Shown: positions 43,017 through 51,415 of the stretch, in pieces
Layout: each line of letters opens with the position of its first letter
Position numbering within the stretch: the first letter of the stretch is position 1
Source of the DNA: CAZVUW01 sp964629825
Lineage (GTDB): Bacteria > Actinomycetota > Nitriliruptoria > Euzebyales > Egibacteraceae
Direction of reading: 5' to 3'
DNA length: 59,412 nt
NCBI GenBank assembly: GCA_964629825.1
Contig: CAZVUW010000007.1
Span: forward strand, 1-59,412
Made by a program: the position numbers and the translations under genes
The notes under the pieces: generated by a model
Database searches by the model: none
What the model saw: the letters and a program-made list of their open reading frames with translations, nothing else
What the model was told of the DNA's origin: nothing

Positions 43017-44597
43017 CTAGTTGTTCGAGGCGCGCAGCGCCTGGACGGCGGCCGCCAGACGACGCAGGCCGTCGACGTCGCCCTGGTTGGTCTTGCCCTT
43101 GTCCTCCACCACGTCGGCCTGCCACAGCAGCAGGTGGATGGCGCGGTCGAGGTGGCTCAGGGCCACGAGCTCCTTGCCGGGCAGCTCGCTCCACTCCTCG
43201 TACTTCTGGAGCGCGTTGGCGATCTTGCCCTGGAGACCCTCGGTGATGTCTCCGTCCTCAGCCAGCCAGCCGAGGCGGTCCGCCGGGCTCTGCTTGAAGA
43301 GCATCTCGCGCAGGTAGAAGTTCAGCAGCGGGCGCCACACGTGCCAGGTGTGCACCCCGTCGACGTGGAAGGCCGTCACGGGCAGGCCGCGGTCGATCAG
43401 GGCCTGCGCCCCGGCGACCGTGTTCGGCCCGATGTTGCCAAGGCGGTCCTGCCGGCCGGTGCCGACGTGGATGCCGCCACGCACGTTCATCATCCGCTCG
43501 GCCTGGGCGGCGTTGGGGTTCGGGGCCCCGGAGCTCCAGATGCCGTGGTAGCCGAACAGCTCCGTGAAGTTGGTGACGATGGTCTGGGCGCGGCTGCCAC
43601 CGGCGGAGAAGCCGGCGAAGGCGCGGTCCTCGCCACGCGTCGAGACGTTGAAGTGCTCCTCGATGTAGGGGATCACGTTGTTGACGAGCTCGTTGACGTA
43701 GCCGTTGTTGCCACCGGGCAGGCCGTTGAAGTCGGTCGAGACGATGACCATGGGCTCCACGGCGCCGTCAGCGATCGCGTTCTCGAGGATGTAGTGCGCC
43801 CGGCCCTGCATGGTCCAGGCGGTGGAGTGGTCGCCGCCGCCGTGGCTCAGGTACAGGGTGGGGTAGGGGATCTCACGGTCCGGGTCGTAGTCGGCGGGCA
43901 GGTACACGACCATGTCGTGAACGCCTGGCGGGTTCGATGAGTTCGACGAGGTGTAGCGGATCGGCAGCAGGGTGCCGCGCTCGTCCTCAGGCAGCGGCGC
44001 CTGGTAGTCGTTGTCGTAGGTCGGGAAGTCGGGGTGAGTCGGCACGAAGACGGTGCTGCGGATCAGGCCTGGCGCGTTCGGGTAGGGCCGCGGGAGCTCC
44101 CACGGGTTGGCCGGGTCCGGAGCCGTCTCGCAGTTGGTGGCGGTGATGCTGGCGCAGTTGTGGGTGAAGACGTAGCGGTAGGAGCCGGCCGGCAGCGGCA
44201 CGGTCACCTCCCAGATCCCGTCGGGACCCTTGGTCATCGGGATCGTCAGCCATGGCGTGGCCGCGATCAGCCCCGGACGCCAGTCAGCCGGATGAATTCG
44301 GTCGGAGACGTCATTGCCGGTTACGCCCTCGGGACGCGAGAAGAACCAGTCACCCCAGACGTGGACGGTCTCCACGCCTTCGGGCGCCTCGTAGCGGAAC
44401 TGCACCGCGTAGCCGGACGGCCCCTGGTCGGTCTTGATGAGCGTCGGGCCGAGCGGATCCCCGGGGTCAGCGCTCACCGGGGGAGCACCGAGCAAGCCGA
44501 GGACCATCAGTGCGGTGAGCAGCGCGGCCAACCGCCTCCGCAGCGGACGGCCGGTCAGACGTACAGACGTCCCTAGTTCAGCGTTCCGTGCATCCAT
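43017..44597 (-). CDS. Secreted alpha/beta-hydrolase esterase, copy 2 (feruloyl/acetyl-esterase-like)
   Basis: A 526-residue exported enzyme. Basic start, signal helix (RLAALLTALMVLGLLGAPPVSA), then an N-terminal beta-sandwich like the E-set/CBM48 domain (YAVQFRYEAPEGVETVHVWG, GSYRYVFTHNC). An esterase-D/CE1-type domain follows with YLSHGGGDHSTAW, the nucleophile in FAGFSAGGSRAQ, and HTWHVWRPLL. A roughly 85-residue helical tail resembles FIMAH-type modules (GLQGKIANALQKYEEW, LSHLDRAIHLLLWQADVVED). ATG 44597 follows GGAAGG. Tandem paralogue of copy 1. Operator at 44682 puts it in the arabinose regulon, so removal of feruloyl or acetyl groups from arabinoxylan is the best guess. Confidence 0.85.
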   Translation of the reverse strand: MDARNAELGTSVRLTGRPLRRRLAALLTALMVLGLLGAPPVSADPGDPLGPTLIKTDQGPSGYAVQFRYEAPEGVETVHVWGDWFFSRPEGVTGNDVSDRIHPADWRPGLIAATPWLTIPMTKGPDGIWEVTVPLPAGSYRYVFTHNCASITATNCETAPDPANPWELPRPYPNAPGLIRSTVFVPTHPDFPTYDNDYQAPLPEDERGTLLPIRYTSSNSSNPPGVHDMVVYLPADYDPDREIPYPTLYLSHGGGDHSTAWTMQGRAHYILENAIADGAVEPMVIVSTDFNGLPGGNNGYVNELVNNVIPYIEEHFNVSTRGEDRAFAGFSAGGSRAQTIVTNFTELFGYHGIWSSGAPNPNAAQAERMMNVRGGIHVGTGRQDRLGNIGPNTVAGAQALIDRGLPVTAFHVDGVHTWHVWRPLLNFYLREMLFKQSPADRLGWLAEDGDITEGLQGKIANALQKYEEWSELPGKELVALSHLDRAIHLLLWQADVVEDKGKTNQGDVDGLRRLAAAVQALRASNN

Positions 44598-44681
44598 CGT
44601 GCTTTCCTTCCCGCGGATAGCAACAGACCGGGCGCCGCCCGGCCCCCTGCGCAACCGAAATGCGAGCAACGTAACTGGATG

Positions 44682-44729
44682 TGTTAGCGCTAACATGGCG
44701 CACCCTACTAGTGTCGTCCGGTATGTCAA
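44682..44729 (-). promoter_or_regulatory. Esterase 2 promoter with LacI-type operator
   Basis: The perfect palindrome TGTTAGCGCTAACA is at 44682-44695. On the minus strand -35 TTGACA (44724-44729) is followed after 16 bp by TAGGGT as a possible -10, upstream of the operator. Confidence 0.7.
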
Positions 44730-44841
44730 GACCCGATCGAGCCCTGTTGGGCAGGACGGTGGGTGGACCGCCGAAGACCGCGCTCTTCCGATGTTTCCGG
44801 GCCGTCACCGGTCGCACCGGGAAGTGCGTGGGGCGCGCGTT

Positions 44842-44895
44842 GTTTCATCAGGCGCATCAGAGGGCTTGCGAGATGAAACGCTGGCTCACTAGTCT
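44842..44895 (+). promoter_or_regulatory. Promoter and IclR-type inverted repeat before the FAH-family gene
   Basis: GTTTCAT (44842-44848) and ATGAAAC (44873-44879) are inverted. A -35 TTGCGA (44866-44871) and -10 TAGTCT (44890-44895), 18 bp apart, overlap the right arm. The IclR-family gene of this operon is the natural candidate to bind here. With the esterase 2 promoter this fills the 333-bp region 44598-44930. Confidence 0.5.
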
Positions 44896-44930
44896 CAGCC
44901 GTCCGCACGCACCCCGCGAGAGGAAGAGAC

Positions 44931-45791
44931 ATGGCCCTGTGGAAGGTTTCGATCGACGGCGCGGCGCGCTTCGCCAAAGGATCCGCGGACAGCGGTCCGG
45001 AGGAGCTGCTATCCCCTGAGGTCGACCTTGATGCGATCCTGGCCGGCGGGGCAGATGCCCTGGAGGCCGCCCTGGCGGGGGCGGGTGACGGGCCGGTGCC
45101 AGATGGCGCGCGCCTCCTGGCGCCGATCGGAACCCAGGAGGTGTGGGCCGCGGGCGTCACCTACCAGCGGAGCCGCGACGCGCGCATGGAGGAGTCCCAG
45201 AACCCCGATCACTACGAGCGTCTGTTCACGGCCGAGCGCCCGGAGCTCTTCTTCAAGGCCACCGCGGCGCGCACGCGCGGCTCGGGTGAGCCGATCGGGA
45301 TCCGGGCCGACTCCACCTGGGACGTTCCCGAGCCGGAGCTGGGTGTTGTGGCCAACCACCTCGGGCAGGCCGTCGGCTATCTGGTAGGGGATGACGTGTC
45401 CTCACGGAGCATCGAGGGTGAGAACCCGCTCTACCTGCCGCAGGCCAAGTCATACATCGGCAGCTGCGCCATCGGCCCCTGCATCGTCCCCCTGTCCGAG
45501 GCCCCGCCGCTGGAGGACATGATGATCACCCTGCTGATCGGCCGCCAGGGTGAGACGGCCTTCCGCGGAGAGGTCGGGGTCAGCAGCATGTACCGCTCCC
45601 CGGACGACCTGCTGAGCTGGCTGTTCCGCGCGCTTGAGTTCCCCGTGGGGGTCATGCTGCTCACCGGCACCGGCATCGTCCCGTCCTCCGATTTCACGCT
45701 CGAGGCCGGGGACGAGGTGTCCATCACCATCGACGGCCTCGGCACGCTCACGAACCCCGTCGAGGTCGTGGGCCGCGGCGCGTCGGGATGA
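44931..45791 (+). CDS. FAH-family protein, KdaD-like (2-keto-3-deoxy-arabinonate dehydratase type)
   Basis: A 286-residue fumarylacetoacetate-hydrolase-fold protein. EVWAAGVTYQRSRDARMEES, RPELFFKATAARTRGSGEP, the metal Glu residues in WDVPEPELGVV, and VGDDVSSRSIEGENPLYLPQAK match the subgroup containing archaeal 2-keto-3-deoxy-D-arabinonate dehydratase (KdaD). That enzyme turns the keto-deoxy acid into 2-oxoglutarate semialdehyde. With the dehydratase-like enolase and ABC transporter nearby, it suggests a non-phosphorylating pentonate route. The ATG follows GAGGAAG. An IclR gene follows 31 bp later. Other FAH members cleave diketo acids, so the substrate is not certain. Confidence 0.8.
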   Translation: MALWKVSIDGAARFAKGSADSGPEELLSPEVDLDAILAGGADALEAALAGAGDGPVPDGARLLAPIGTQEVWAAGVTYQRSRDARMEESQNPDHYERLFTAERPELFFKATAARTRGSGEPIGIRADSTWDVPEPELGVVANHLGQAVGYLVGDDVSSRSIEGENPLYLPQAKSYIGSCAIGPCIVPLSEAPPLEDMMITLLIGRQGETAFRGEVGVSSMYRSPDDLLSWLFRALEFPVGVMLLTGTGIVPSSDFTLEAGDEVSITIDGLGTLTNPVEVVGRGASG

Positions 45792-45822
45792 GCCGGAGGT
45801 CACAGCGCTCGGGCGGCTGCGG

Positions 45823-46590
45823 ATGAAGGCGACCCGGACCCTGCTGCGCGGGTTGCAGGCCTTGGAGATCCTGGCGCGCTCGCCCGATCCGCTCGGCCCC
45901 TCGCGGCTCGCCAGCACGATCGGGCTCGACAAGGCGACGGCCGGGCGGCTGCTCTACACCCTGGCGGAGGCTGGCTTCGCGCAACCGCTGGGTGACGGGA
46001 CCTACCGCCTGTCGTCGAAGCTGCTCGAGCTCGCACACACCGCGCCCCTCGCCCCCCGGCTGCGCGACGTGGCGCGGCCTCATCTGCTCGCGCTGCGCGA
46101 CGAGACGGGGGAGACGGTGCACCTCGGCATCCTCGAGGACGACCACGTCGTCTACATCGACAAGGTGGACGGCACACATCCCATCCGGCTGGTCTCGGCG
46201 GTGGGGCTGCCCATGCCCGTGCACACGACTGCTCTGGGCAAGGCCGTCCTCGCCTGGATGGAAGAGGAGGCGCGCGAGCGGCTCCTGGCGCGGCTCGACC
46301 TCAAGCCGCGCACCGACCGGACCATCACCACGCTGGACGCGCTGCGCCATGATCTGGAGCGGACCAGGCGGCGCGGGTTCTCCCTCGACGACCGCGAGAA
46401 CGAGGAGCACGCGTCGTGCGTGGGCGCGCCGGTGCTCGGTGCCGACGGCGAGGTCCTGGCGATGATCAGCCTGTCAGGCCCGAGCCAGCGGGTCGGTCGC
46501 GACGTCGAGAAGTTGGGCCAGCGCTGTCGGGAGACCGCGCAGCGCATCTCCGACGCCGTCACGGCCGCCGCCGCGCCCCTCGCGATCTAG
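45823..46590 (+). CDS. IclR-family transcriptional regulator
   Basis: A 255-residue regulator. The winged helix is TRTLLRGLQALEILARSPDPLGPSRLASTIGLDKATAGRLLYTLAEAGF. The ligand-binding domain contains ETVHLGILEDDHVVYIDKVDGTHPIRLVSAVG, the family motif VHTTALGKAVLAWM, and CVGAPVLGADGEVLAMISLSGP. ATG 45823 is the first Met that gives the conserved start. It lies downstream of the KdaD-like gene and probably controls that gene, and perhaps the convergent dehydratase/ABC operon, in response to a sugar acid. Confidence 0.92.
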   Translation: MKATRTLLRGLQALEILARSPDPLGPSRLASTIGLDKATAGRLLYTLAEAGFAQPLGDGTYRLSSKLLELAHTAPLAPRLRDVARPHLLALRDETGETVHLGILEDDHVVYIDKVDGTHPIRLVSAVGLPMPVHTTALGKAVLAWMEEEARERLLARLDLKPRTDRTITTLDALRHDLERTRRRGFSLDDRENEEHASCVGAPVLGADGEVLAMISLSGPSQRVGRDVEKLGQRCRETAQRISDAVTAAAAPLAI

Positions 46591-46592
46591 TG

Positions 46593-46693
46593 GTGCGCTA
46601 CCGCTTCGCTACTTGAGCGCTGGATTAGTGCGCTACCGCTTCGCTACTTGAGCGCTGGATTAGTGCGCTACCGCTTCGCTACTTGAGCGCTGG
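46593..46693. repeat. Triplicate 35-bp tandem repeat
   Basis: The unit begins GTGCGCTACCGCTTCGCTAC and ends TTGAGCGCTGGATTA. Copies start at 46593, 46628 and 46663, identical apart from the last being cut at 31 bp where the dehydratase stop begins. Each unit contains GCGCT and AGCGC arms that can form a short hairpin. It fills the whole region between the convergent IclR and dehydratase genes. There is no spacer variation, so it is not a CRISPR array. Confidence 0.9.
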
Positions 46694-47851
46694 TCACCAG
46701 TTGGTCAGCGCGCCGTCCCGGCGCTGGAGGCGCGGCGGGTACCACGCCTCGAAGTCCTCGCCGAGCGCCGACTCGTCCACCTCCACGCCCAGCCCGGGCG
46801 TGTCGTCGATCAGCAGCCGATCGCCGTCCAGGGTCGGCTGCACCGGGAAGATGCGCTGGTCGTAGTAGCCGAGGCTCTCGACGGGCGACTCCCGGATCTC
46901 GAGGTAGGAGAAGTTGGGCGAGGCCATGGCCAGGTGCCCGCTGGCGGCCGTGCAGATGGGGCCGAGGGGGTTGTGCGGCATCAGGTCGAGGTAGTGCGCC
47001 TCGGCCCAGCCCGCCACCTTCACGGCCTCGGTGAAGCCACCGATGTTGCAGATGTCCACGCGGACGAACTGGGTCAGGCCGCGCTCGATGAAGGGCAGGA
47101 ACGCCCACTTGCTGGAGAACTCCTCGCCGACGGCGAAGGGCACGTCGGTCATTGAGCGCAGGGCGGCGTAGGCCTCGACTGACTCGGCGCGGATCGGCTC
47201 CTCGATGTAGTCGATCGCTCCCGGCGGCAGCATGTGGCAGAACGTGGCCGCCTCGGGGACGGTCAGCCGGTGGTGGTACTCCACGCCGAGCATCGGGCGC
47301 GGCCCGATCTCCTCGCGGGCGCGCCGCACCCAGTGCGCGGTCTCGGCCATGGACTCCCGCGGCTCGAAGATCGACTCGTCCTCATCGGGGTCGGTGATCA
47401 GCGGCAGGACCCTGACGGAGGACCAGCCGGCGTCGACGGCCTTGACAACGTCCTCGAGCATCTGCTCGCCGGTGCGCGCCTGAGTGGTCGCATAGCAGCG
47501 CACGTAGTCCCGGTGCCGCCCGCCGAGGAGGTCGTAGACGGGGACGCCCAGCGCCTTCCCGACGATGTCATGCAGGGCGATGTCGATCGCCGAGATGGCC
47601 GCCGACAGCACGCGGCCGCCCTCGAAGTACTGGCTGCGGTAGAGCTCCTGCCAGAGGGCGCCGCGGCGCATCGGGTCGGCGCCGACGAGCTTGTCCCGGT
47701 AGTGCTCGACCGCGCCCTTGACGGCCCACTCGCGGCCCGACAGCCCGGACTCGCCCCAGCCGATCAGGCCGTCCGAGGTCTCGACGCGCACGAGGAGCTG
47801 GTTGCGCCCCCCGACCCTCACGGCCACGGGCGCAACATCGGTGATCCGCAT
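46694..47851 (-). CDS. Mandelate racemase/enolase-superfamily sugar-acid dehydratase (galactonate dehydratase-like)
   Basis: A 385-residue enolase-superfamily enzyme of the DgoD/gluconate-dehydratase subgroup. N-terminal cap (ITDVAPVAVRVGG, GLIGWGESGLSG), barrel with metal-ligand strands: GVEYHHRL (Glu where DgoD has Asp, then His), DYIEEPI (Glu), AVGEEF (Glu), and the acid/base His in LMPHNPLGPI. These enzymes dehydrate aldonic acids to 2-keto-3-deoxy acids. The Asp-to-Glu change at the first ligand position suggests a distinct substrate or subgroup. It is at the end of the ABC-transporter operon and pairs functionally with the KdaD-like gene. Confidence 0.85.
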   Translation of the reverse strand: MRITDVAPVAVRVGGRNQLLVRVETSDGLIGWGESGLSGREWAVKGAVEHYRDKLVGADPMRRGALWQELYRSQYFEGGRVLSAAISAIDIALHDIVGKALGVPVYDLLGGRHRDYVRCYATTQARTGEQMLEDVVKAVDAGWSSVRVLPLITDPDEDESIFEPRESMAETAHWVRRAREEIGPRPMLGVEYHHRLTVPEAATFCHMLPPGAIDYIEEPIRAESVEAYAALRSMTDVPFAVGEEFSSKWAFLPFIERGLTQFVRVDICNIGGFTEAVKVAGWAEAHYLDLMPHNPLGPICTAASGHLAMASPNFSYLEIRESPVESLGYYDQRIFPVQPTLDGDRLLIDDTPGLGVEVDESALGEDFEAWYPPRLQRRDGALTNW

Positions 47852-47887
47852 GCAGCTGCTCCTTGGTCCGGGCTGCGCGCCTGCGCG

Positions 47888-48736
47888 TCAGCCCTTAACG
47901 CTGCCGATCGCCAGCCCGGACACCAGGTGGCGTTGCAGCGACAGCGTGATGATCGCGACCGGCAGGGCCATGATGATCGCGGCCGCGGCCAGCGACCCCC
48001 AGTTGATGGTCTCGTACTGGATGAAGCGCACCGCTGCGACCGGCAGCGTGGCGCTCTTGCGACCCGCGAGGGCGAGCGCGAACAGGAAGTTGTTCCACGA
48101 GGCCATGAAGGCCAGGATGCTGACGGTCGCCACGCCGCCCTTGGCCAGCGGGAGGACGATCCGCAGGAACGTCGTGACCCGCGAGGCGCCATCCACGAAG
48201 GCGGACTCCTCCAGCTCGATCGGCAGGTCCTCGAAGAAGGCGATCATCAGCCACGTGATCATCGGGATCGTGATCACGAGGTGGGTCACGATCAGGGCGC
48301 GCCAGGTGTCGAGCCAGCCGAGCTTGCTGAACACGATGAAGTAAGGCACCAGGAACGCGATCCCCGGGGTCACCTTGGCGCCCAGGATCACCGAGCCGAG
48401 GTTGGCCTTCTTGGCGCGCGCGATCGCGTAGGCCGCCGGCAGCCCGATCACCAGCCCGATCCCCACCGAGGCCACAGCGACCACCATCGAGTTGCGGATG
48501 AAGCGCAGGAAGTCCTGCTCCAGCGCAGCCTGGTAGTTGTCAAGCGTCGGTGTGAAGAACCACTGGAACTGCGGGTTGATGATGTCCAGCCGGGACTTCA
48601 GCGACATCGAGATCGCGTAGTACAGGATGAAGACCACCGGCAGCAGGAGCATGCCGAGCAGCAGCGCAAAGCCGAGCCTGCGCACCAGGATCCCGCGTGC
48701 AGGGGGCGTCTCCAGAGCAGTCGCATCAGCGGTCAT
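47888..48736 (-). CDS. Carbohydrate ABC transporter permease (MalG-like)
   Basis: A 282-residue inner-membrane permease with six helices (LLLGMLLLPVVFILYYAIS first, ASVGIGLVIGLPAAYAIAR, LIVTHLVITIPMITWLMIAFF and others). The EAA loop ESAFVDGASRVTTFLRIVLPLAKGGVA contacts the ATPase. It overlaps the preceding permease gene by 11 bp. No ATP-binding subunit is in the operon, so a shared MsiK-type ATPase elsewhere is expected. The operon also contains the substrate-binding protein and the dehydratase. Confidence 0.92.
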   Translation of the reverse strand: MTADATALETPPARGILVRRLGFALLLGMLLLPVVFILYYAISMSLKSRLDIINPQFQWFFTPTLDNYQAALEQDFLRFIRNSMVVAVASVGIGLVIGLPAAYAIARAKKANLGSVILGAKVTPGIAFLVPYFIVFSKLGWLDTWRALIVTHLVITIPMITWLMIAFFEDLPIELEESAFVDGASRVTTFLRIVLPLAKGGVATVSILAFMASWNNFLFALALAGRKSATLPVAAVRFIQYETINWGSLAAAAIIMALPVAIITLSLQRHLVSGLAIGSVKG

Positions 48737-49697
48737 CGCGCACCCTCCGGAACTTCAGGATCAGGAACAGCAGGGTCAGGACGGCGATCAGATAGACCAC
48801 GAGCATCGCCGAGGCATAGCCCATCCGCTGGTACTCGAACGTGGTCGTGTAGATGTAGTAGTTGAGCGTCTCGGTGGCCGTGCCCGGGCCGCCGCCCGTG
48901 ATCACCGCGATCGAGTCGAAGGTCTTCAGGGCGTCGATCCCGCGGAAGACCATCGCGATCACGAGCACCGGGCGCAGCAGGGGCAGCGTGATCGACCAGA
49001 AGGACTGCCAGCCGCTGGCCCCGTCGATCGCGGCCGCCTCGTAGACGTCTTCGGGCAGGGCCAGCAGGCCCGCCAGGACGATCAGGGTGATCAGCGGCGT
49101 GAACTGCCAGACGTCCACCAAGATCAGCGAGAACAGCGCCATCCCCGGGCTCGTCAGCCACTCGACCTTCCCAAGCCCCACCGAGTCGAGCAGGTAGTTG
49201 AAGATGCCCAGCTGGGGGTTGAACATCAGCCGCCACAGCAGCGCGACCGCCACCGGGGTCATGATCATCGGCAGGATGAAGATGGTCCGGAAGACCCGCT
49301 TGCCGAAGAACTCGCGCTTGATGACCAGCGCCGTGATCATCCCCAGGACGGTCTGCAGGGTGACCGCGGCGACCGTGAAGATCCCGGTCCGGGCCAGCGC
49401 TGCGTAGAAGCGAGCGTCCTGCACCGCGAGGCGCCGGTAGTTGCTGAGCCCGACGAAGTCGGGCGGGGTTCGGCCGCCGGTCCAGTCATGGAATGAGAGG
49501 AAGACCGAGTAGGCGACCGGCGCCAGCATCATCAGGATCATGAAGGCGACGGCGGGGAACAGCATAACCGCGGTCGAGTGCCGGTCGATGTACCCGCTCA
49601 GCCCTCCGGTGCGCCCTGGCACCTTCAGCGGCCGCTCTGGGCCGTCGGGGCCCGCCCGCAGCGGGGCCTCTTGCACGATCTTCGGTTGCACGCTCAT
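48726..49697 (-). CDS. Carbohydrate ABC transporter permease (MalF-like)
   Basis: A 323-residue permease: basic N-terminus, then helices (AVMLFPAVAFMILMMLAPVAYSVFL, IFTVAAVTLQTVLGMITALVI, IFILPMIMTPVAVALLW and others). EAA motif YEAAAIDGASGWQSFWSITLPLLRPVL. ATG 49697 (MSVQPKI) is preceded by AGGA; longer reading runs into the intercistronic hairpin. It follows the binding-protein gene after a hairpin and overlaps the next permease. The two permeases form the membrane channel for the importer. Confidence 0.92.
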   Translation of the reverse strand: MSVQPKIVQEAPLRAGPDGPERPLKVPGRTGGLSGYIDRHSTAVMLFPAVAFMILMMLAPVAYSVFLSFHDWTGGRTPPDFVGLSNYRRLAVQDARFYAALARTGIFTVAAVTLQTVLGMITALVIKREFFGKRVFRTIFILPMIMTPVAVALLWRLMFNPQLGIFNYLLDSVGLGKVEWLTSPGMALFSLILVDVWQFTPLITLIVLAGLLALPEDVYEAAAIDGASGWQSFWSITLPLLRPVLVIAMVFRGIDALKTFDSIAVITGGGPGTATETLNYYIYTTTFEYQRMGYASAMLVVYLIAVLTLLFLILKFRRVRDDR

Positions 49698-49721
49698 GAC
49701 TGATCCTGCGGCGAGGAGCTG

Positions 49722-49763
49722 TCTCGGGGTTCCGCCGCGCACACTCGCGGCGGAACCCCGAGA
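49722..49763 (-). terminator. Intercistronic hairpin between binding-protein and permease genes
   Basis: An 18-bp perfect stem (49722-49739 / 49746-49763) with a 6-nt loop lies between the binding-protein stop and the first permease start. Such attenuating or mRNA-stabilising stems are known after malE-like genes and allow more binding protein than permease. Confidence 0.75.
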
Positions 49764-49779
49764 GATCAAGAGGCGATCA

Positions 49780-51195
49780 TCAGTTCTCGATGAGATCCTC
49801 TGGGTCGACGTCGGAGTCGATCAGCTCCTGAAGGAGGTCGTTGGCCCGCGCTGCCGCGCTGGGCACGTCGCCGCCCTGGATTGCGGTGACGATGACCTCA
49901 CCGATGATGTCGCGGGCCTCCGGCACGGCGGTCACGGCCGGCAGCTGCGAGCGGGCGTCCCCGGACAGGCCGTCCTTGATGACCTGGACGAAGTCCTCGG
50001 GCATGTCCTCGGGGAAGGTGGTCGACTGCCGGCCGCCGATCACGCCGGCGTCCTGGATGCGCTGCACGACCCCGGGGCTGGTCGCCCACTGGATGAAGTA
50101 CCAGCCGGCGTCCTTGTTCTGCGACATGGACGACAGGGACAGACCCCAGCCGAAGCTGGTCTGGAACTCGCCCTTCGGGCCCGGCGGGATCTTGGTGTAG
50201 CGGATCTCGTCGGCGTACAGGGAGATCTCGGGGTCCGAGAGGTTCGGCAGGAACGCGCTGGCGTCGTGCATGACGACGGCCTGGTCGGACTGCACCGCCG
50301 ACATGCTCTCTTCGGCCGAGTTGTTGACCGATCCGGGGAGGCCGTACTCGCGGATGATCCGACCGTAGTACTCGAACGCCTCGATCGCCTCGGGGGTGTC
50401 GATGGCGGCGTTGCCGTCCTCGTCGAGGTAGTCGCCACCGAAGTTGTAGAGGATCCCGGAGAACTGGGTGACGGCCTGCGGACCGGCGCCGCGGGCTGCG
50501 AGCGCCCGGCGGCCGTTCGGGTCATCGACGGCGGCCAGCGCCTCCTCGTAGGCGGCGAGATCCTTCGGCGGGAACTCGACGCCGGCCTCCTCGAAGACGT
50601 CGCCGCGGTAGTACAGCATCGCGAACTCGACCAGCACGGGGATCGAGATCAGGTCGCCGTCAACCGTGACGGTCTCGATGAGGCTCTCGCCGAAGTCCTC
50701 GAAGTCGTAGCCGTCCGCCACCATGTCGTCGCTCTCGACGTACTCGTTGAGCGGGTGGTACCAGCCGTTCTCATGGAAGAGGGCGGCGTCGTTCTGGTTG
50801 GACGACATGAACACGTCGATGTTCTCGGAGCCACCGACCATCTCGACCAGGATGCGCTGGCGCATCTCGGGGGTCGGGAGCTGCTCGTAGGTCACGTCGA
50901 TGCCCGTCAGCTCCTCGAACTCGGGGACCAGGGGCGCGAGGGCGTCTGGGTAGGGGTGCTGCGCCGCCATCACGAGGATCTCGGTGCCCTCGAATCGACG
51001 CCAGTCGAAGTTGGGGTCGAGACCTGCGGCCTCCGCGGCGGCGACAGCGGCCTCGGGCATCTCCGCCGCTGCATCGTCGCCCGTGTCCGAATCAGCGTCC
51101 GAGCTGCCGTCGTCTCCGCAGCCGGCTAGGGCAAGACTGGCGGCAAGTACGGCAGCGATCAGGCGCCATCCCTTCACCTTGATCAGGTCTCTCAT
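49780..51195 (-). CDS. Sugar ABC transporter substrate-binding lipoprotein
   Basis: A 471-residue solute-binding lipoprotein (family 1, MalE/UgpB-like). Basic start, signal helix and lipobox LALAGC, an Asp/Ser-rich linker, then the two-lobe domain with ILVMAAQHPYPDALAPLVPEFEELTGIDVTYEQLP and VDVFMSSNQND-type region, and the C-terminal TSFGWGLSLSSMSQNKDAGW. ATG 51195 (MRDLIKV) overlaps a 64-residue leader frame by 4 bp. The promoter at 51416-51454 has a LacI-type operator, so the importer belongs to the arabinose regulon; an arabinoside or pentose is the likely ligand. Confidence 0.9.
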   Translation of the reverse strand: MRDLIKVKGWRLIAAVLAASLALAGCGDDGSSDADSDTGDDAAAEMPEAAVAAAEAAGLDPNFDWRRFEGTEILVMAAQHPYPDALAPLVPEFEELTGIDVTYEQLPTPEMRQRILVEMVGGSENIDVFMSSNQNDAALFHENGWYHPLNEYVESDDMVADGYDFEDFGESLIETVTVDGDLISIPVLVEFAMLYYRGDVFEEAGVEFPPKDLAAYEEALAAVDDPNGRRALAARGAGPQAVTQFSGILYNFGGDYLDEDGNAAIDTPEAIEAFEYYGRIIREYGLPGSVNNSAEESMSAVQSDQAVVMHDASAFLPNLSDPEISLYADEIRYTKIPPGPKGEFQTSFGWGLSLSSMSQNKDAGWYFIQWATSPGVVQRIQDAGVIGGRQSTTFPEDMPEDFVQVIKDGLSGDARSQLPAVTAVPEARDIIGEVIVTAIQGGDVPSAAARANDLLQELIDSDVDPEDLIEN

Positions 51196-51386
51196 CCAAT
51201 CCACCTTCCCTGGTGTGCGGCGGTCGTCAGCGAATGCCGATCGCCGAAGCTCTTCCTTTGGATGGATCTGTGCTCCTGCGATGGGTCGGCGCTGGCCGGG
51301 CCCGGGCTGCGCCGACCCGACAGTTCCGATGCTCCAAGGATCGGGCGTGGCAGACGTCGCCCGCACGCCTTAACCCAGACCCTCAT
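51192..51386 (-). CDS. Leader ORF, translationally coupled to the binding-protein gene
   Basis: A 64-residue basic peptide (MRVWVKACGRRLPRP...) starts at ATG 51386, 7 nt after a perfect AAGGAGG. It ends with a TGA that overlaps the binding-protein ATG (ATGA). It is unrelated to known families. The binding-protein gene has its own weaker GGAAGGTGG site. A leader peptide that couples or regulates translation is the simplest reading; a chance open frame is the alternative. Confidence 0.5.
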   Translation of the reverse strand: MRVWVKACGRRLPRPILGASELSGRRSPGPASADPSQEHRSIQRKSFGDRHSLTTAAHQGRWIG

Positions 51387-51415
51387 CCCGGTACCTCCTT
51401 ACAGCGGGACCGGCA

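Noticed and set aside
45634..45822. Longer IclR-family protein starting inside the FAH-family gene
   Set aside because: The residues before Met at 45823 are Arg/Ser/Pro-rich shadow sequence of the FAH gene.
46593..46693. CRISPR array
   Set aside because: The 35-bp units are directly adjacent without variable spacers, and no cas genes are present.
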